From Mesodorylaimus sp. YZB2_4 (Eukaryota; Nematoda; Enoplea; Dorylaimida; Dorylaimidae), in contig JASANH010001446.1 of the NCBI GenBank assembly GCA_030248295.1, positions 868,001 to 932,000 on the forward strand: 64,000 nucleotides of DNA, read 5' to 3'. Below, one piece after another: positions 24,733 to 34,961 of the stretch. A program made the translations under genes and the position numbers. The notes beneath the pieces are model-generated. The model was not told the DNA's origin. It saw nothing but the letters and a program-made list of their open reading frames with translations, and made no database searches. The stretch's first letter is position 1; every line of letters starts with the position of its first letter.

Positions 24733-26865
24733 ATGGGCTGCTGTTGCTCGCATGAGAACGAAAAGGGAGCGCAGAGTCGAAAAGGGGAAAGCGGAGGGGA
24801 GAAGAAGTCGGCGAAACGCAAGTCAAGCGAGGAAGAAAATCGGCCAGGTAGCCACACGAAGGTTTTTTGGAACTGCCTATCATATTTTGTTTGTTTAGTC
24901 GAGTTCGTGGCGTTGTGGGACTACAAGGCGGGCAGTAACTCCGAAGTCAATTTGACCAAAGGCGAAGTACTGAAAAAAGAGAAGGACATGGGCATGTAAG
25001 TCGTGTCTGTCGTGTCTGTATACAGGATTTTATTTTTCCTTCTGAATCTCCCAGGGGCGCCGAGTGGGTGCTGGTCTCGAAGCCCGGCCGAGGAGTGGGA
25101 TACGCGCCGCGCGCTTGGTTGGCCGAAGTTGGATCGTTGGAGACAGAAAAGTAAGCACCCTATCTTCTAAGTGCCTGTCCATCCTTGAGCCTTCGCCTTT
25201 AGGTGGTACTTCCCGGAAGTGAAGCGTGATCAGGCCGAAAAATATCTAGGCGGCTTCCCGGATGGCACATTCATGGTGCGCGGTCGGAAGACCCGCGATG
25301 GTAAGCGGGATTTTTAAAGGCGTGGCTAAGCAAAGTCAAGTACTTTCCAGGCTTGAACTTTGGTGTGTCGGTCGCGTTCAACAATGGAGCCAGGCATTAC
25401 CGCGTGAAAACGAGCATGGAACCTGGTGGCGTGCGGTACCACATGGCCAAAGGAAAGTTCTCGTCGATACCAGAGCTGATCGCTTGGTTCCAGAGTAAGT
25501 TGATCGGGCGCTAAAGTGTCTGCGCTGTCCGATCGAATGTCTGCTTTCTAGAACATTCTGAAACGATATGCTGCAAACTGTCGGTCCCCGCCCCCAAGCA
25601 CGAACCAGACCGAATCGCACTACCGGCAGACGTGCAGAAGAACTGGCGCGAGATACCGAGGGCGCAGATCCAGATCGTCGGCGACGTTCTTGGCAAGGGG
25701 AACTTCGGAACCGTGCGCAAAGGTAGGTGTTTTGGTCGCTGTATTGTATCATAGTCTCGTTAAATGAACTGGATTCTAGGAATCTGGAAACCGACTGAGA
25801 AGATCACGCTCGAAGTCGCCATCAAAGGTATACTGTGCAGTTTAAAGTACTTCGCTCGTTACTCATCCTTTTTAGAGCTGAAACCCGGTCTCAAAAACGC
25901 GCGTGCCGATTTTCTAAAGGAAGCAGTCGCCATGAAGAATCTCCTGCACGAAAGATTGGTCAAGCTGCACGGCATCGTGAGCACGGACGAACCGTACTGG
26001 ATAGTCACCGAGTTCGTCAAGGACGGTTCCCTGAAGAAGTTCTTGAAAGATCGGAATGCCAAGCAAGAATGGCTGGTCGAACCGAAGCTGGTCGAGATCG
26101 CCACTCAGGTACAATACATACTGAAAGTCCTCCTAGCCACTGTGCTGTCAGCATTATCTTTCTTAGGCGGCTGACGGAATGCGATACTTGGAATCGAAGA
26201 GGGTCGTTCATCGGGATTTGGCCGCGAGGAATGTGCTGGTCGATCAGACCTTGGGCGAAACGATCAAGGACACGGTCATCAATGTCAAGATCGCCGACTT
26301 CGGCATGGCCACAATGATCAACAAGGGACGCAAGGTCAAAGAGAGTAGGTGCAAGGCTTACTCCTTACGAGACCGCGCTCACAGCTCTTTTTTCAGAGAG
26401 CGCGATGGAGTTGGCGGTGAAATGGTCGGCGCCTGAAGTGATTCGGGAACTCCGCTTTTCATGTAAGTTGTGTTTATTATCACTTTAGCCGCGTCCTCAA
26501 CCTAAAATATCACTTCTAGCCGCGTCTGATGTGTGGTCGTACGGCATTCTTCTACACGAAATATTCACGCATGGAGAAGACCCGCACAAAGGTAAGCTAG
26601 AGCTGTGTTGGCTGTCTAGTAAAGACCTGGACCAGCGCGGAATTCGGTTTCAGGCAAGACGGCGAAACAGGTGCGAGATGAGTTGAAGGTCGAACGGCGA
26701 TTCACTTTGGAGCGAGCTGAAGGCGTCCCCGAGAAGATCTACGAGCTAATGGTCGCTTGCTGTAACGTCGACTACGCGCTTCGCCTGAGCTTCCAAGATG
26801 TCTTCGAGACTCTCGAGAAGTACTACGACAAAGGCGTTGATCCTTACGAAAAGTACCGCCAGTAG
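24733..26865 (+). CDS. Src-family-like non-receptor tyrosine kinase
   Basis: Twelve exons (24733-24847, 24899-24995, 25055-25150, 25203-25300, 25351-25494, 25552-25722, 25780-25827, 25876-26108, 26167-26344, 26397-26462, 26520-26591, 26654-26865) encode 509 residues in SH3-SH2-kinase order. I choose the ATG at 24733 because it gives MGCCCS, a textbook myristoylation and palmitoylation site; an in-frame ATG 90 bp upstream (24643) would bury it. SH3 (about 41-98) has ALWDY; SH2 (about 104-187) keeps the phosphotyrosine Arg129 (FMVRGR). In the kinase: glycine loop GKGNFG (231-236), Lys256 (VAIK), Glu272, HRDLAARN (349-356), DFG (378-380), APE. The activation loop has no tyrosine where Src autophosphorylates (Tyr416 in chicken). 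The tail ends DPYEKYRQ, with tyrosines that might act like the Src C-terminal regulatory site. The kinase would act at the plasma membrane inner face. Intron sizes are 50-70 bp. Confidence 0.9.
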
Positions 26866-27205
26866 CCATCCGTGATTACTCGTGATGATTGTGATCGTGC
26901 CCACTGTGTTCTGTTTGAGACTTGTTCCATCGACGTGCCTACGAGTAGGTCGTGTAACACTGTCAGCATGTTCCACCGCACTCCTTATGCTCCTCATGCT
27001 TTCCAGGATCAGAGTAATTCTTCAAGTGCGCCAGACGCAACTTTTCAGGGTCGCTGAATATCTGAGGCTGGTTTGGAGTTCTGGTTTCTCACAGCTGATG
27101 TCCGTTTGAAAACTGATTCCTGATCGTTTAGGTGTCTCATTGTCAGTCGGTAACGTCGAAGTGTTAAGATTAAATCTGAAGTGCACGAGTAGTTAGTTCC
27201 GTAGT
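26866..27205. other. Spacer between the kinase and a retroelement
   Basis: 3' flank of the Src-like gene. No independent gene is seen. The boundary with the truncated retroelement is not defined. Confidence 0.4.
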
Positions 27206-28865
27206 ATGCACCCCGCCTTTGCCACCAGTCGAGGCACCCCAGGTCTTGACGGCTTAACTGTGCCGATTCTGAAGAATATCGCACAATCAATCACTCCAGC
27301 GTTGACAGCATTGATAAACCGATCACTGAAAGAAGACTGTTTTCCCGCAGTTTGGAAGATTGCTAAAGTGGTGCCCATACCAAAACCAGGGGAGCGAACG
27401 TCAGTTACAAATTATCGCCCAATTCGCTGCTACCTATTATGTCAAAAATTTTGGAACAGCACGTACTGTCTCTGCTTCGCCCCAAATTAAAATTATCCCA
27501 CAATCAGCATGGTTTCCGGAAAAGATTCTCGACGACTGGTGCTTTAGTTCGCTTGACACAATCAATTCATACTTGGCTAAATGGATCGGAATATCGATCA
27601 GTTGCAGGCGTTTTTTTCGACATCAGGAAAGCCTTTGATAAAGTTAGTCACACTAAATTATTAGAAGCCGACCACAAATTATGTCCAAAGTTGTTGCGTT
27701 GGCTGTCATCATATCTTAGTGTCATCATATCTTAGCGGGAGATCGCAGTTCGTCTCAGTTGGTACAAGCTCATCGCAAAGATCGCCAATCATTTCTGGTG
27801 TCCCGCAAGGATCAGTTCTTGCTCCAATATTGTTTGTGGCTTTCATCAACTCTGTACTGTAAAAATTTTCGGATCACATTCCTTCTTCTGGAACAGCTCA
27901 AACTGCTATGTTACAAGCGTATGCCGATGACTTAGCACTATTAGTCCCATTCAAGTCTATTAGAGAGGTCGGCTCGATGGTCCAGCCTTACATCGATTTT
28001 GTTGTGGCGAGTATAAGTGATCTTGGACTCCAGTTTAACACACCAAAGACTCAAGCCAGTACTTTTCATTTTGGTCGCAGTAATCTGCAATGCGAACCAT
28101 GTCTCACAGTCATGGGCGATCAAATGCAGGTTACCGACAGCGTAAAATATTTGGGTGTCCAACTTGACCGCGATATGCAATTTAATCAACACTGTCAGCA
28201 AATTTTTAGCAAAGCTCGCCAAATGATTGGTGCGCTCAGAAGAAAATTCGGGAAATTCGCATCCAGCGTCCTTAGAGTGGTCTATCTTCAATGTGTTCGG
28301 CCCCAGTTGGACTATGGATGCGTTTCTTGGGATCCGATCTCGAAACAGTCCATTAAGGCATTGGAAAGCTCTCAAAAATTTGCTGCTCGGTCCATATTGA
28401 ACAAGTGGAATATTGAATACGAAGAAGCTTTACTGCAGTTGAAATTGCCACTACTATCCGACCATCGTAGGCATCAGAAGCTACTGCAGTTTTATCGATA
28501 CTATAATGGCCACGCGTATAACCCAAATGCAAATTTTAATCATACCGACATGATAGATCGTCATAGCAGTGTTCGTCTCCACGAACCTCATCACTTGGAA
28601 CTTGAACGGCCACGTATAGAATCATTTAAACAGAGTTTTGAATACTCAACGATTCCGATGTGGAACGCAATGCCATACGATACTGTAACCAGTTCGTTTG
28701 ACAAATATAAATCATTTGTTTTAAAGTTACACTTTTGACGAGTTGATAATTTTGCACTTTGGAATTGTACTTGTTTTAACGTACTAACCTGTGCTCTGTG
28801 CCACTTGAGATGGACTGCTAAGTCTTTTTGGTACAGTGGAGTCAGTCAGTCAATCAGTCAGTGGC
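27206..28865 (+). mobile_element. Decayed non-LTR retrotransposon (reverse transcriptase part)
   Basis: Reverse-transcriptase motifs appear in order but in different frames: PGLDGLTVPILK, WKIAKVVPIPKPG and TNYRPI (27206-27430), HNQHGFRKRFST and FFDIRKAFDKVSH (27439-27720), SGVPQGSVLAPILF (about 27795-27840), the active-site motif AYADDLALLV and the thumb region (27908-28738, 276 residues to a stop). The order and the thumb (KYLGVQLDRDM, VRPQLDYGC) fit the CR1/Jockey-type clades. No endonuclease domain is present, so the copy is 5'-truncated. The frame is broken several times, once by a direct 16-bp duplication of TGTCATCATATCTTAG near 27704-27735. The 3' end is a short GTCAGTCAGT-type tandem tail near 28842-28862, as CR1-like elements have. 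It is not functional. Confidence 0.85.
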
Positions 28866-29801
28866 AAGCCAGCTGTCTACGAACTCGAAGAGATTCTCCG
28901 AATGGCTGTGCGATGCCCGTGCAATTAGAAGGCTTCGCTTACAACTGGCCAGTTGTAAATAAAAGGACCCCCCTGCTGAAACGAAATTCCATAAACAAAA
29001 AGTCCAGGGCGCCAGAATGTGGACGGGATTGCATTAGTCATCTTATTGTCAGGAATTAGTCCTTCACAGTACAATAATTCATCATATTTGTGGCTTAATC
29101 TAGCGTTCTTGACCATGAGCTTATGGAACGATACGAGGACTGAGCTAATGAGATATCCACACCCTTCGCACTTGTATTATCATCAAATCTTTTTTGGCTT
29201 AGATGCCTTCAGGGGAACTAATTTCACCTTTTTTTACGACCTTGATGGAAGTTGCCTGCAAAAGCGACAAACATCTTTTTCTGAAAAATACTCCTTGAAA
29301 CACCGTGCACTGACGATGTTGTGCTTGCTAAGGCTCGAACTTCCGTGTTGATCGAACAGGGATTGCGCACAACAGATCTCCTCAAGTTTCCACGATGGCC
29401 GGATTTGCTTCTAAGCACTGAAAACTTCGACTAGCCCATCGCCACGTCGAGTAATCCCACGGGTGGAAAGGAGTAGATAAATCAATTCTGCTTCTCTGTT
29501 CTGGGGCTAGGCGATTATCTCGGCAGAGGACAGAGGTGTCTACGCGCATAAATCACAGCAACAGCTACCCACGCAACCAACTGCATTAATTGGGTGACCA
29601 TATGGGACTGTATCAAGCACCCAATGTCCTTATTAGCGCTGCTTGTTTCTTCAAACTAATGTCCGTCACGTCGGATGCTTGCTTTTACGGCAATATATCG
29701 ACAGCCATTTATAAGACTAGTCGAAGATAAGTGTCATCAGTACACAACGAGCGAACTCGCGACTGCGACTCCTCTTCTCAGCTGTTGGATGAATCAGAAA
29801 C
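28866..29801. other. Intergenic, no gene seen
   Basis: Spacer between the retroelement tail and the 7TM receptor gene. Only short frames are present. Confidence 0.45.
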
Positions 29802-30863
29802 ATGGATGTGGGTTCTTCAGTCAACTTGTCAGCTCCCATGCTGATCGTGAGCGTGGAGGAATGGAGAGAGCGTGTGCATACAATCATTCTCTTTGGTAGT
29901 TTCGGTTCGTGTGGCATTGTTTTGAATTTGTTGCCCATTCTGCTCACTCTGTGCACTGACCTGCGCAAGAATAACGTGCACTTTATGGTCGCGAATTTGT
30001 CCATTGCTGATCTCCTCTTTTGCGTGTCGTTTGTATTCGGCCAAACCCAATACATTTTGTACCGGGAAACCATCGAAATAGCGGCGTGCAGATGGCTGGC
30101 ATTATTCACGTTTACAACGGCCATTTTGGAGTTCTTGTTCCCACCTATGCTAGCGCTGAATAGGTACATTTCTCTATACCACAAGCAACACTACGATCGA
30201 ATTTACACAGGGAGGAACATAGCTCTAATGGCCGGCGCTAGTTGGATGTTTGCTACAGCCATTCCGTTAATTTTCACTGTGAGTGGCAAGACGGGGTTCG
30301 ATGAGGACAACATGCACTGCTGCATCGTGGTCAAACATAGCGCCGTCGGGTGGACTGTGCTCTATTGGACAGTGATCGTGGTTCCCCTGCTAACCTTTTG
30401 CGACGGGACCATGATCTACTGCAATTATAAGATCTACAAGAGGCTTTTCAAGCACCAGGTTGTCGGGTCTACACAGAAGAATGTGGTGAGACAAAACAAG
30501 GAAATTTTATACTTTCTGATCGCCGACATGCTATTTCCCATCTTGTTCCACACCACTTACCACGTGGCAAAATTCGCATCCATCGATCGTGTTGACCTCG
30601 TCCAAAGGCGCATTTTCACTACTTTGTATTTGACTAATTCGTGTGTGAGGGGGCTGGTAACCCTAAGTATGTTACGTCCTTATAGAACAGCCTTGAAGGA
30701 CCTGACACTTGGATTACTTTGCCAGTGGAGCAGTCCAGTTGTTCCCACAATTGCTACGGGTACGAAAGCTGCAGGACCCGCACTCACGATAAGTCCAGAG
30801 GCGCAATGGTCTGCTGCGAACCGTGTGTGCTCTGATCGTCTGGTGCCTGGTGCTGTACTCTGA
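29802..30863 (+). CDS. Seven-transmembrane G-protein-coupled receptor, intronless
   Basis: One uninterrupted frame of 353 residues with seven hydrophobic segments: TM1 IILFGSFGSCGIVLNLLPIL, TM2 VANLSIADLLFCVSFVF, TM3 LALFTFTTAILEFLFPPML, TM4 ALMAGASWMFATAIPLIF, TM5 VLYWTVIVVPLLTFCDG, TM6 ILYFLIADMLFPILF, TM7 IFTTLYLTNSCVRGLVTL. TM1 has the rhodopsin-family N (LNL) and TM2 the SIAD; the TM3 end is NRY rather than DRY, and TM7 lacks NPxxY. Cysteines before TM3 (AACRW) and in loop 2 (HCC) could form the usual disulfide. A glycosylation site (NLS) lies in the short N-terminus. The divergence and single exon resemble lineage-expanded chemoreceptor or peptide receptors of invertebrates; the ligand cannot be inferred. 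The C-terminus after LLCQW looks low in conservation. Being intronless among intron-rich genes, it may derive from a retrocopy. Confidence 0.82.
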   Translation: MDVGSSVNLSAPMLIVSVEEWRERVHTIILFGSFGSCGIVLNLLPILLTLCTDLRKNNVHFMVANLSIADLLFCVSFVFGQTQYILYRETIEIAACRWLALFTFTTAILEFLFPPMLALNRYISLYHKQHYDRIYTGRNIALMAGASWMFATAIPLIFTVSGKTGFDEDNMHCCIVVKHSAVGWTVLYWTVIVVPLLTFCDGTMIYCNYKIYKRLFKHQVVGSTQKNVVRQNKEILYFLIADMLFPILFHTTYHVAKFASIDRVDLVQRRIFTTLYLTNSCVRGLVTLSMLRPYRTALKDLTLGLLCQWSSPVVPTIATGTKAAGPALTISPEAQWSAANRVCSDRLVPGAVL

Positions 30864-31869
30864 TTAATCAGCCGTACTTAGTTCATTACAGTAAGTATAA
30901 CTTGTGCTTACCCTTTCTATGACACAGGTGCATGAGTTTGCCACATGGAACAGTGGAACTGATCACCCTTCACTGCTTGCAGCAGCGTGCGCCAAAAGCA
31001 GTTGATATCTGGGACCGCTGCATAAAACTCACGCTGAATCCATTCATGCCAAGTTTTACGCCAGCTTGATTTTACGCCGACACGTTCGTGTCGATGTGTG
31101 ACAATATCATCGAGAATTGGAGTCGGAGCGACTGGGGCCATGGGATCATTGCTTTATGCAGAAATTGACGATAGCATTAAAGCGTCGGAAGGTGGTGGGA
31201 ATACAGGTGAGGGTAAGAGAATCGATTTATAGTATACTCCAGTGGAAAGCGCCAAAAACCGGGTTGTTGTTTGATGATACTATTCAGCGACCTTCCGAAG
31301 TCTTGTTTAAAGTCTTTTGATTTCAATCAATCAATGAGTGCTCAATTCAGTATCACTATCTCAAATTTTGATTTGATTGAATGGCTGCGCATGCTTACTG
31401 TATGGCTGTACGAGTACTGCAAACTGATCATGTCTAGCAGCTAGAAACAAAACATCCGTTGCATGTAGGATAATGATGTCGGTATGATCACTTACACTGG
31501 GGCATTTCTGTTTGAGCTGCATGGGTTACATTCAAACGGGTAGGAAGGCGTAGGTTTGTGAGCGATTATAACATGAGCACACTTTGGTGCACTATTGATG
31601 CAGCATACTGTATTGTATGATTATTTGAAATCACACTTGCTCCTATTGCATTGTTTCGTGAGCATCCTTTGCAAGCAGGTAATTCAAAAAAGCGAGAGAG
31701 CAGTCACACTTGCTAGCTGCGCTGGATTCAACTTTGGTAGTTCTTCCATCAGCATTACTAATTATGGAAAATTGGAAGCACGACAGTAGGCAAAACACAG
31801 AGGAGGTTGCCGGTATCACAGCAACGTCTAGGGACACCAGTAGTAATACAGGGTACTGACAGTACACAC
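30864..31869. other. Intergenic, no gene seen
   Basis: Spacer between the receptor and the large inverted repeat. Short frames only. Confidence 0.45.
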
Positions 31870-32783
31870 TGAGCGAGTCACTAAATCAGAATCGAGCATG
31901 TACACCCAGGTTGCAGTCATTGGCTATCAAGTACACCCAGACTGCGAACAATAAGCACATCTGATTCAATCCCGATGTAGAGCGCTAATAGAAGCACAGC
32001 AACGCCACGAATCAGCATGCAAGAGACCAATGCAAGCATACTAAAATGAATGCCACATATACTGTAGAATTATTCACACACATTATTATCATTGCATTCA
32101 TCCTCAACCACCATATGTAATGCTATCAGCCAGTCCGGGATGCGCTGTTTTAATGGGCATTGTTTGACTGCGGTGTAAAGTGGGTATAATGTCGGAGAGG
32201 AAGTGGGAAATATGAAACTTGTGACCCTGGATGCTGTATTCACACATTCCTTGCTATAGGGTAGTAATATTCAGACATTTTGTCCCCCTAATAGTCCCCC
32301 AAAGAACCCATTTACAATTCACATATTAACGTACTTTTGATTCATGACACATTTTCTATCGAAAAAATCCAAATTTGTTGTAGCGTTGGCCATAAATGTA
32401 TTCACTGATTCATTTCCACTAATATGCAACCGATCTTGATAAAATTTGATCTGGCTATGCGCTGTGCCCAGCACTCTCTGCAAAACAATTTGAATTTTCT
32501 CAGAATAGCCTGATTATCGAGAAGTAAAGTCAAATGCAAAACAAGCAGATCCGCTGTTATTTATGCAACAATACAGTTTTTTTCGATGAGACTGAGAGGA
32601 CCTGTGCAACTTTTAACGGTCTTAAATTTGAGCCTATCGCCACTGGAATAGCTTATATATTTATCGAGAAAATTAATGATTTGTCTCACAAGGATACTGT
32701 ATCTTTCGGGGAATTTACACTGCCCTCTCTGTCTGTATACAAGTAAGCGCGCTCTCAGGTCATTACGATTTACTTGTCGTTCA
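31870..32783 (+). repeat. Left arm of a 0.9-kb inverted repeat
   Basis: Matches the reverse complement of 33578-34525 from end to end: GCGAGTCACTAA at the outer edge, TGCAGTCATTGGCTATCAAG, ATTTATGGCC-type blocks, and GACTTGTCGTTCAC / TTACTTGTCGTTCAC at the inner edge. The arms are diverged (roughly 80-85 percent by eye) with small indels. Confidence 0.85.
32171..32723. mobile_element. Nested MITE in the left arm (CAGTGTAAAGT ends)
   Basis: Starts CGGTGTAAAGT and ends TTTACACTG, so its ends are decayed inverted repeats of the right-arm element at 33648-34191. No coding capacity. Confidence 0.55.
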
Positions 32784-33003
32784 CAAAAGCCAGAGTGGCA
32801 GAGTGTGATTTCTGGCTTCGAAAAAGGTTTTCCTGCTAGTCTATTCAAATAATAATAAAAAAATGCGTCTGCTACAGCCTGATTTTGCAAAAACTTGGCG
32901 GCGCCCCCCCCCCCCCCCCCCCTCGGCTCTATCGCTTGCCTCATATCATGTTTAGCCTTCCTTGGGTTCGCAGTAGCATATGAGCTGTGGCATGGCATCG
33001 TGA

Positions 33004-33400
33004 TCATCACCACTCGGCAACGTTACGCGCATGGCATTCTTTTCTCCTCGCTCCCATAACCAAGCCTTCTCGTAGGCACCAAACGGGCACGGACAAGGGC
33101 AACATCAAAATGACCAATAAAGCACAGATACAGCACGCAGGTGGTCATGATCGAGATCACTAGATGTCACACTGGCGACCGCGACTTTTTCCTAGACGCC
33201 ACTTGGTCGCGGGGATTGGAGGAGGATTCAATTTCTGCGATTTGACTATCGAGATCCATTCTTCTCGTCACACGCGGCTTCACTGCTCGGGTTTCAATTG
33301 TGACGCCCTAATGAAGTTGAAACAGTGGGGACAGGAGTTCTTCCTAGACGCCGCTTCGGTCGATGGGGGGAGGGGGTCAGATTTGTCAAAGCTGCCTTAG
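33004..33400 (+). repeat. Direct repeat B, copy 1 (between the arms)
   Basis: About 400 bp aligning directly with 34539-34870: shares CTCCTCGCTCCCATAACC, GATCGAGATCACTAGATG, CCTAGACGCCACTTGGTCG and GAGATCCATTCTTCTC. The word TTCCTAGACGCC recurs at 33341. A poly-C tract of about 18 bp lies just before it (about 32906-32922). Confidence 0.8.
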
Positions 33401-33577
33401 CGGAGAACCTATTCCAAAAGCGACCAGTAAAGCAACTACGAGTATGTCCTGGAAAGTGGGCGCATGTCACGAAGTAGCACATGGGATGATCAAGATGCAT
33501 TATGAGGTCAGGGCTTACACCAAAGCGAACCTCGGACCCCCTGAACATGGGCAAGTGCCACGCGAAACTCATGCTAT

Positions 33578-34525
33578 CTCATTCGTGAACGACAAGTCAA
33601 TCAGAATGACAATACCCGCTGAGAGTACTGTAAATGGATAGAGAGGGCAGTGTAAAGTCCCCAAAATACAGTATCCTTGTCATACAAATCATCAATCTTC
33701 TCGGTAACTATTCAACATGTCCAAGTGGTGATAGACTCAAATGAGAGAGCGTAAAAAGTTGCACTGGTCCTTTCAGTTTCACTGAAGAAAACCGTGCAGT
33801 TGCATAAATAACTGCAAATCTGCTTATTTTGTATTTGACTTTACTTCTCGATAATCAGGCGATTCTGAGAAAATTTAAAGTTGTCTGCAGTGAGTGCTAA
33901 GTACAATGGATGTGCAGATCAAATTTTATCGAGATCGGTTGCATATTAGTAGAAATTAATCAGTGAATACATTTATGGCCAACGCGACAACAAATTTCGA
34001 TTTTTTCGGCAATAAATGTGCCATCAAAAAGTACATGAACATGTGAATTGTAAATGGGTTTTTTGAGGGAATTAGCGAACAAAATGTCTGAATATTATTA
34101 CCCCATACCAAGGAATATGTGAGTACAACATCTAGGGTCACAAATTTTAAATTCCCAGCTTCCTCACCGACAATGAGCCCACTTTACACTGCACTCAAAC
34201 AACAATGCCCATTAAAACAGTGCACGCGAGACCTTATCCCGCATTGGCTGATAGCACCATATTTGGAGGTTAAGGACGAACGCAATGAGAATAGTGTGCA
34301 CGATTAATTCTGCAATCTTTGAACATACCTGTACTGTATATGAGACATTCACTTTCGTATGCTTGCATTGGTTATGCTGATTTGTGGCGTGGCCGTGCTT
34401 CCATTAGCGCTCGAGATCGGAATTGAATCGAATGTGCCTATTGTTCGCGGTCTGGGTGTACTTGATAGCCAATGACTGCAACCCGGGTCCATACTCGATT
34501 TTTGACTTAGTGACTCGCCACCTTC
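33578..34525 (-). repeat. Right arm of the 0.9-kb inverted repeat
   Basis: Reverse complement partner of 31870-32783. Together with the 0.8-kb spacer the structure spans 2.66 kb and could fold as a large hairpin. Confidence 0.85.
33648..34191. mobile_element. Nested MITE in the right arm, perfect CAGTGTAAAGT ends
   Basis: Perfect 11-bp inverted ends CAGTGTAAAGT / ACTTTACACTG enclosing about 520 bp with no gene. CAGTG-type ends recall hAT elements, but no 8-bp target duplication is evident. Single ends of the same type occur at 45275, 50005 and 58787. Confidence 0.6.
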
Positions 34526-34538
34526 CACGTAGACTTTA

Positions 34539-34870
34539 ATCACCACTCAGCAAAGTTACGAGAATGGCATGTTTTTCTCCTCGCTCCCATAACCAGCCTT
34601 TTCATAGGCACCAAACGGACCTAGATTCGGTCGATATCAACATGACTTATACAGGACGAATACACAACGCAGGTTGACATGATCGAGATCACTAGATGCC
34701 ACACTAGCGATCGCGACTTTCTCCTAGACGCCACTTGGTCGACGGGGACTGGAGGAGGATTCTATTTTTGCGGTCTGCCTATTGAGATCCATTCTTCTCC
34801 TCACACCTTGCTTGGCTGCTCGGGTTTTGATCGTGACGCCCCATTGAGTTTGAAGCACTGTGGACAGATA
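34539..34870 (+). repeat. Direct repeat B, copy 2 (outside the right arm)
   Basis: Direct copy of 33004-33400, about 80 percent alike by eye, ending 90 bp before the first recognised exon of the RNF213-like locus. Confidence 0.8.
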
Positions 34871-34961
34871 GCAGACAGCATCTGAAAAGCATGGTCGCTT
34901 ATAAAAGCAAGTACGGGTGCAAAAAATGACCAAGCTTACCTCCTCCAGCCCTGCTTTGCAG

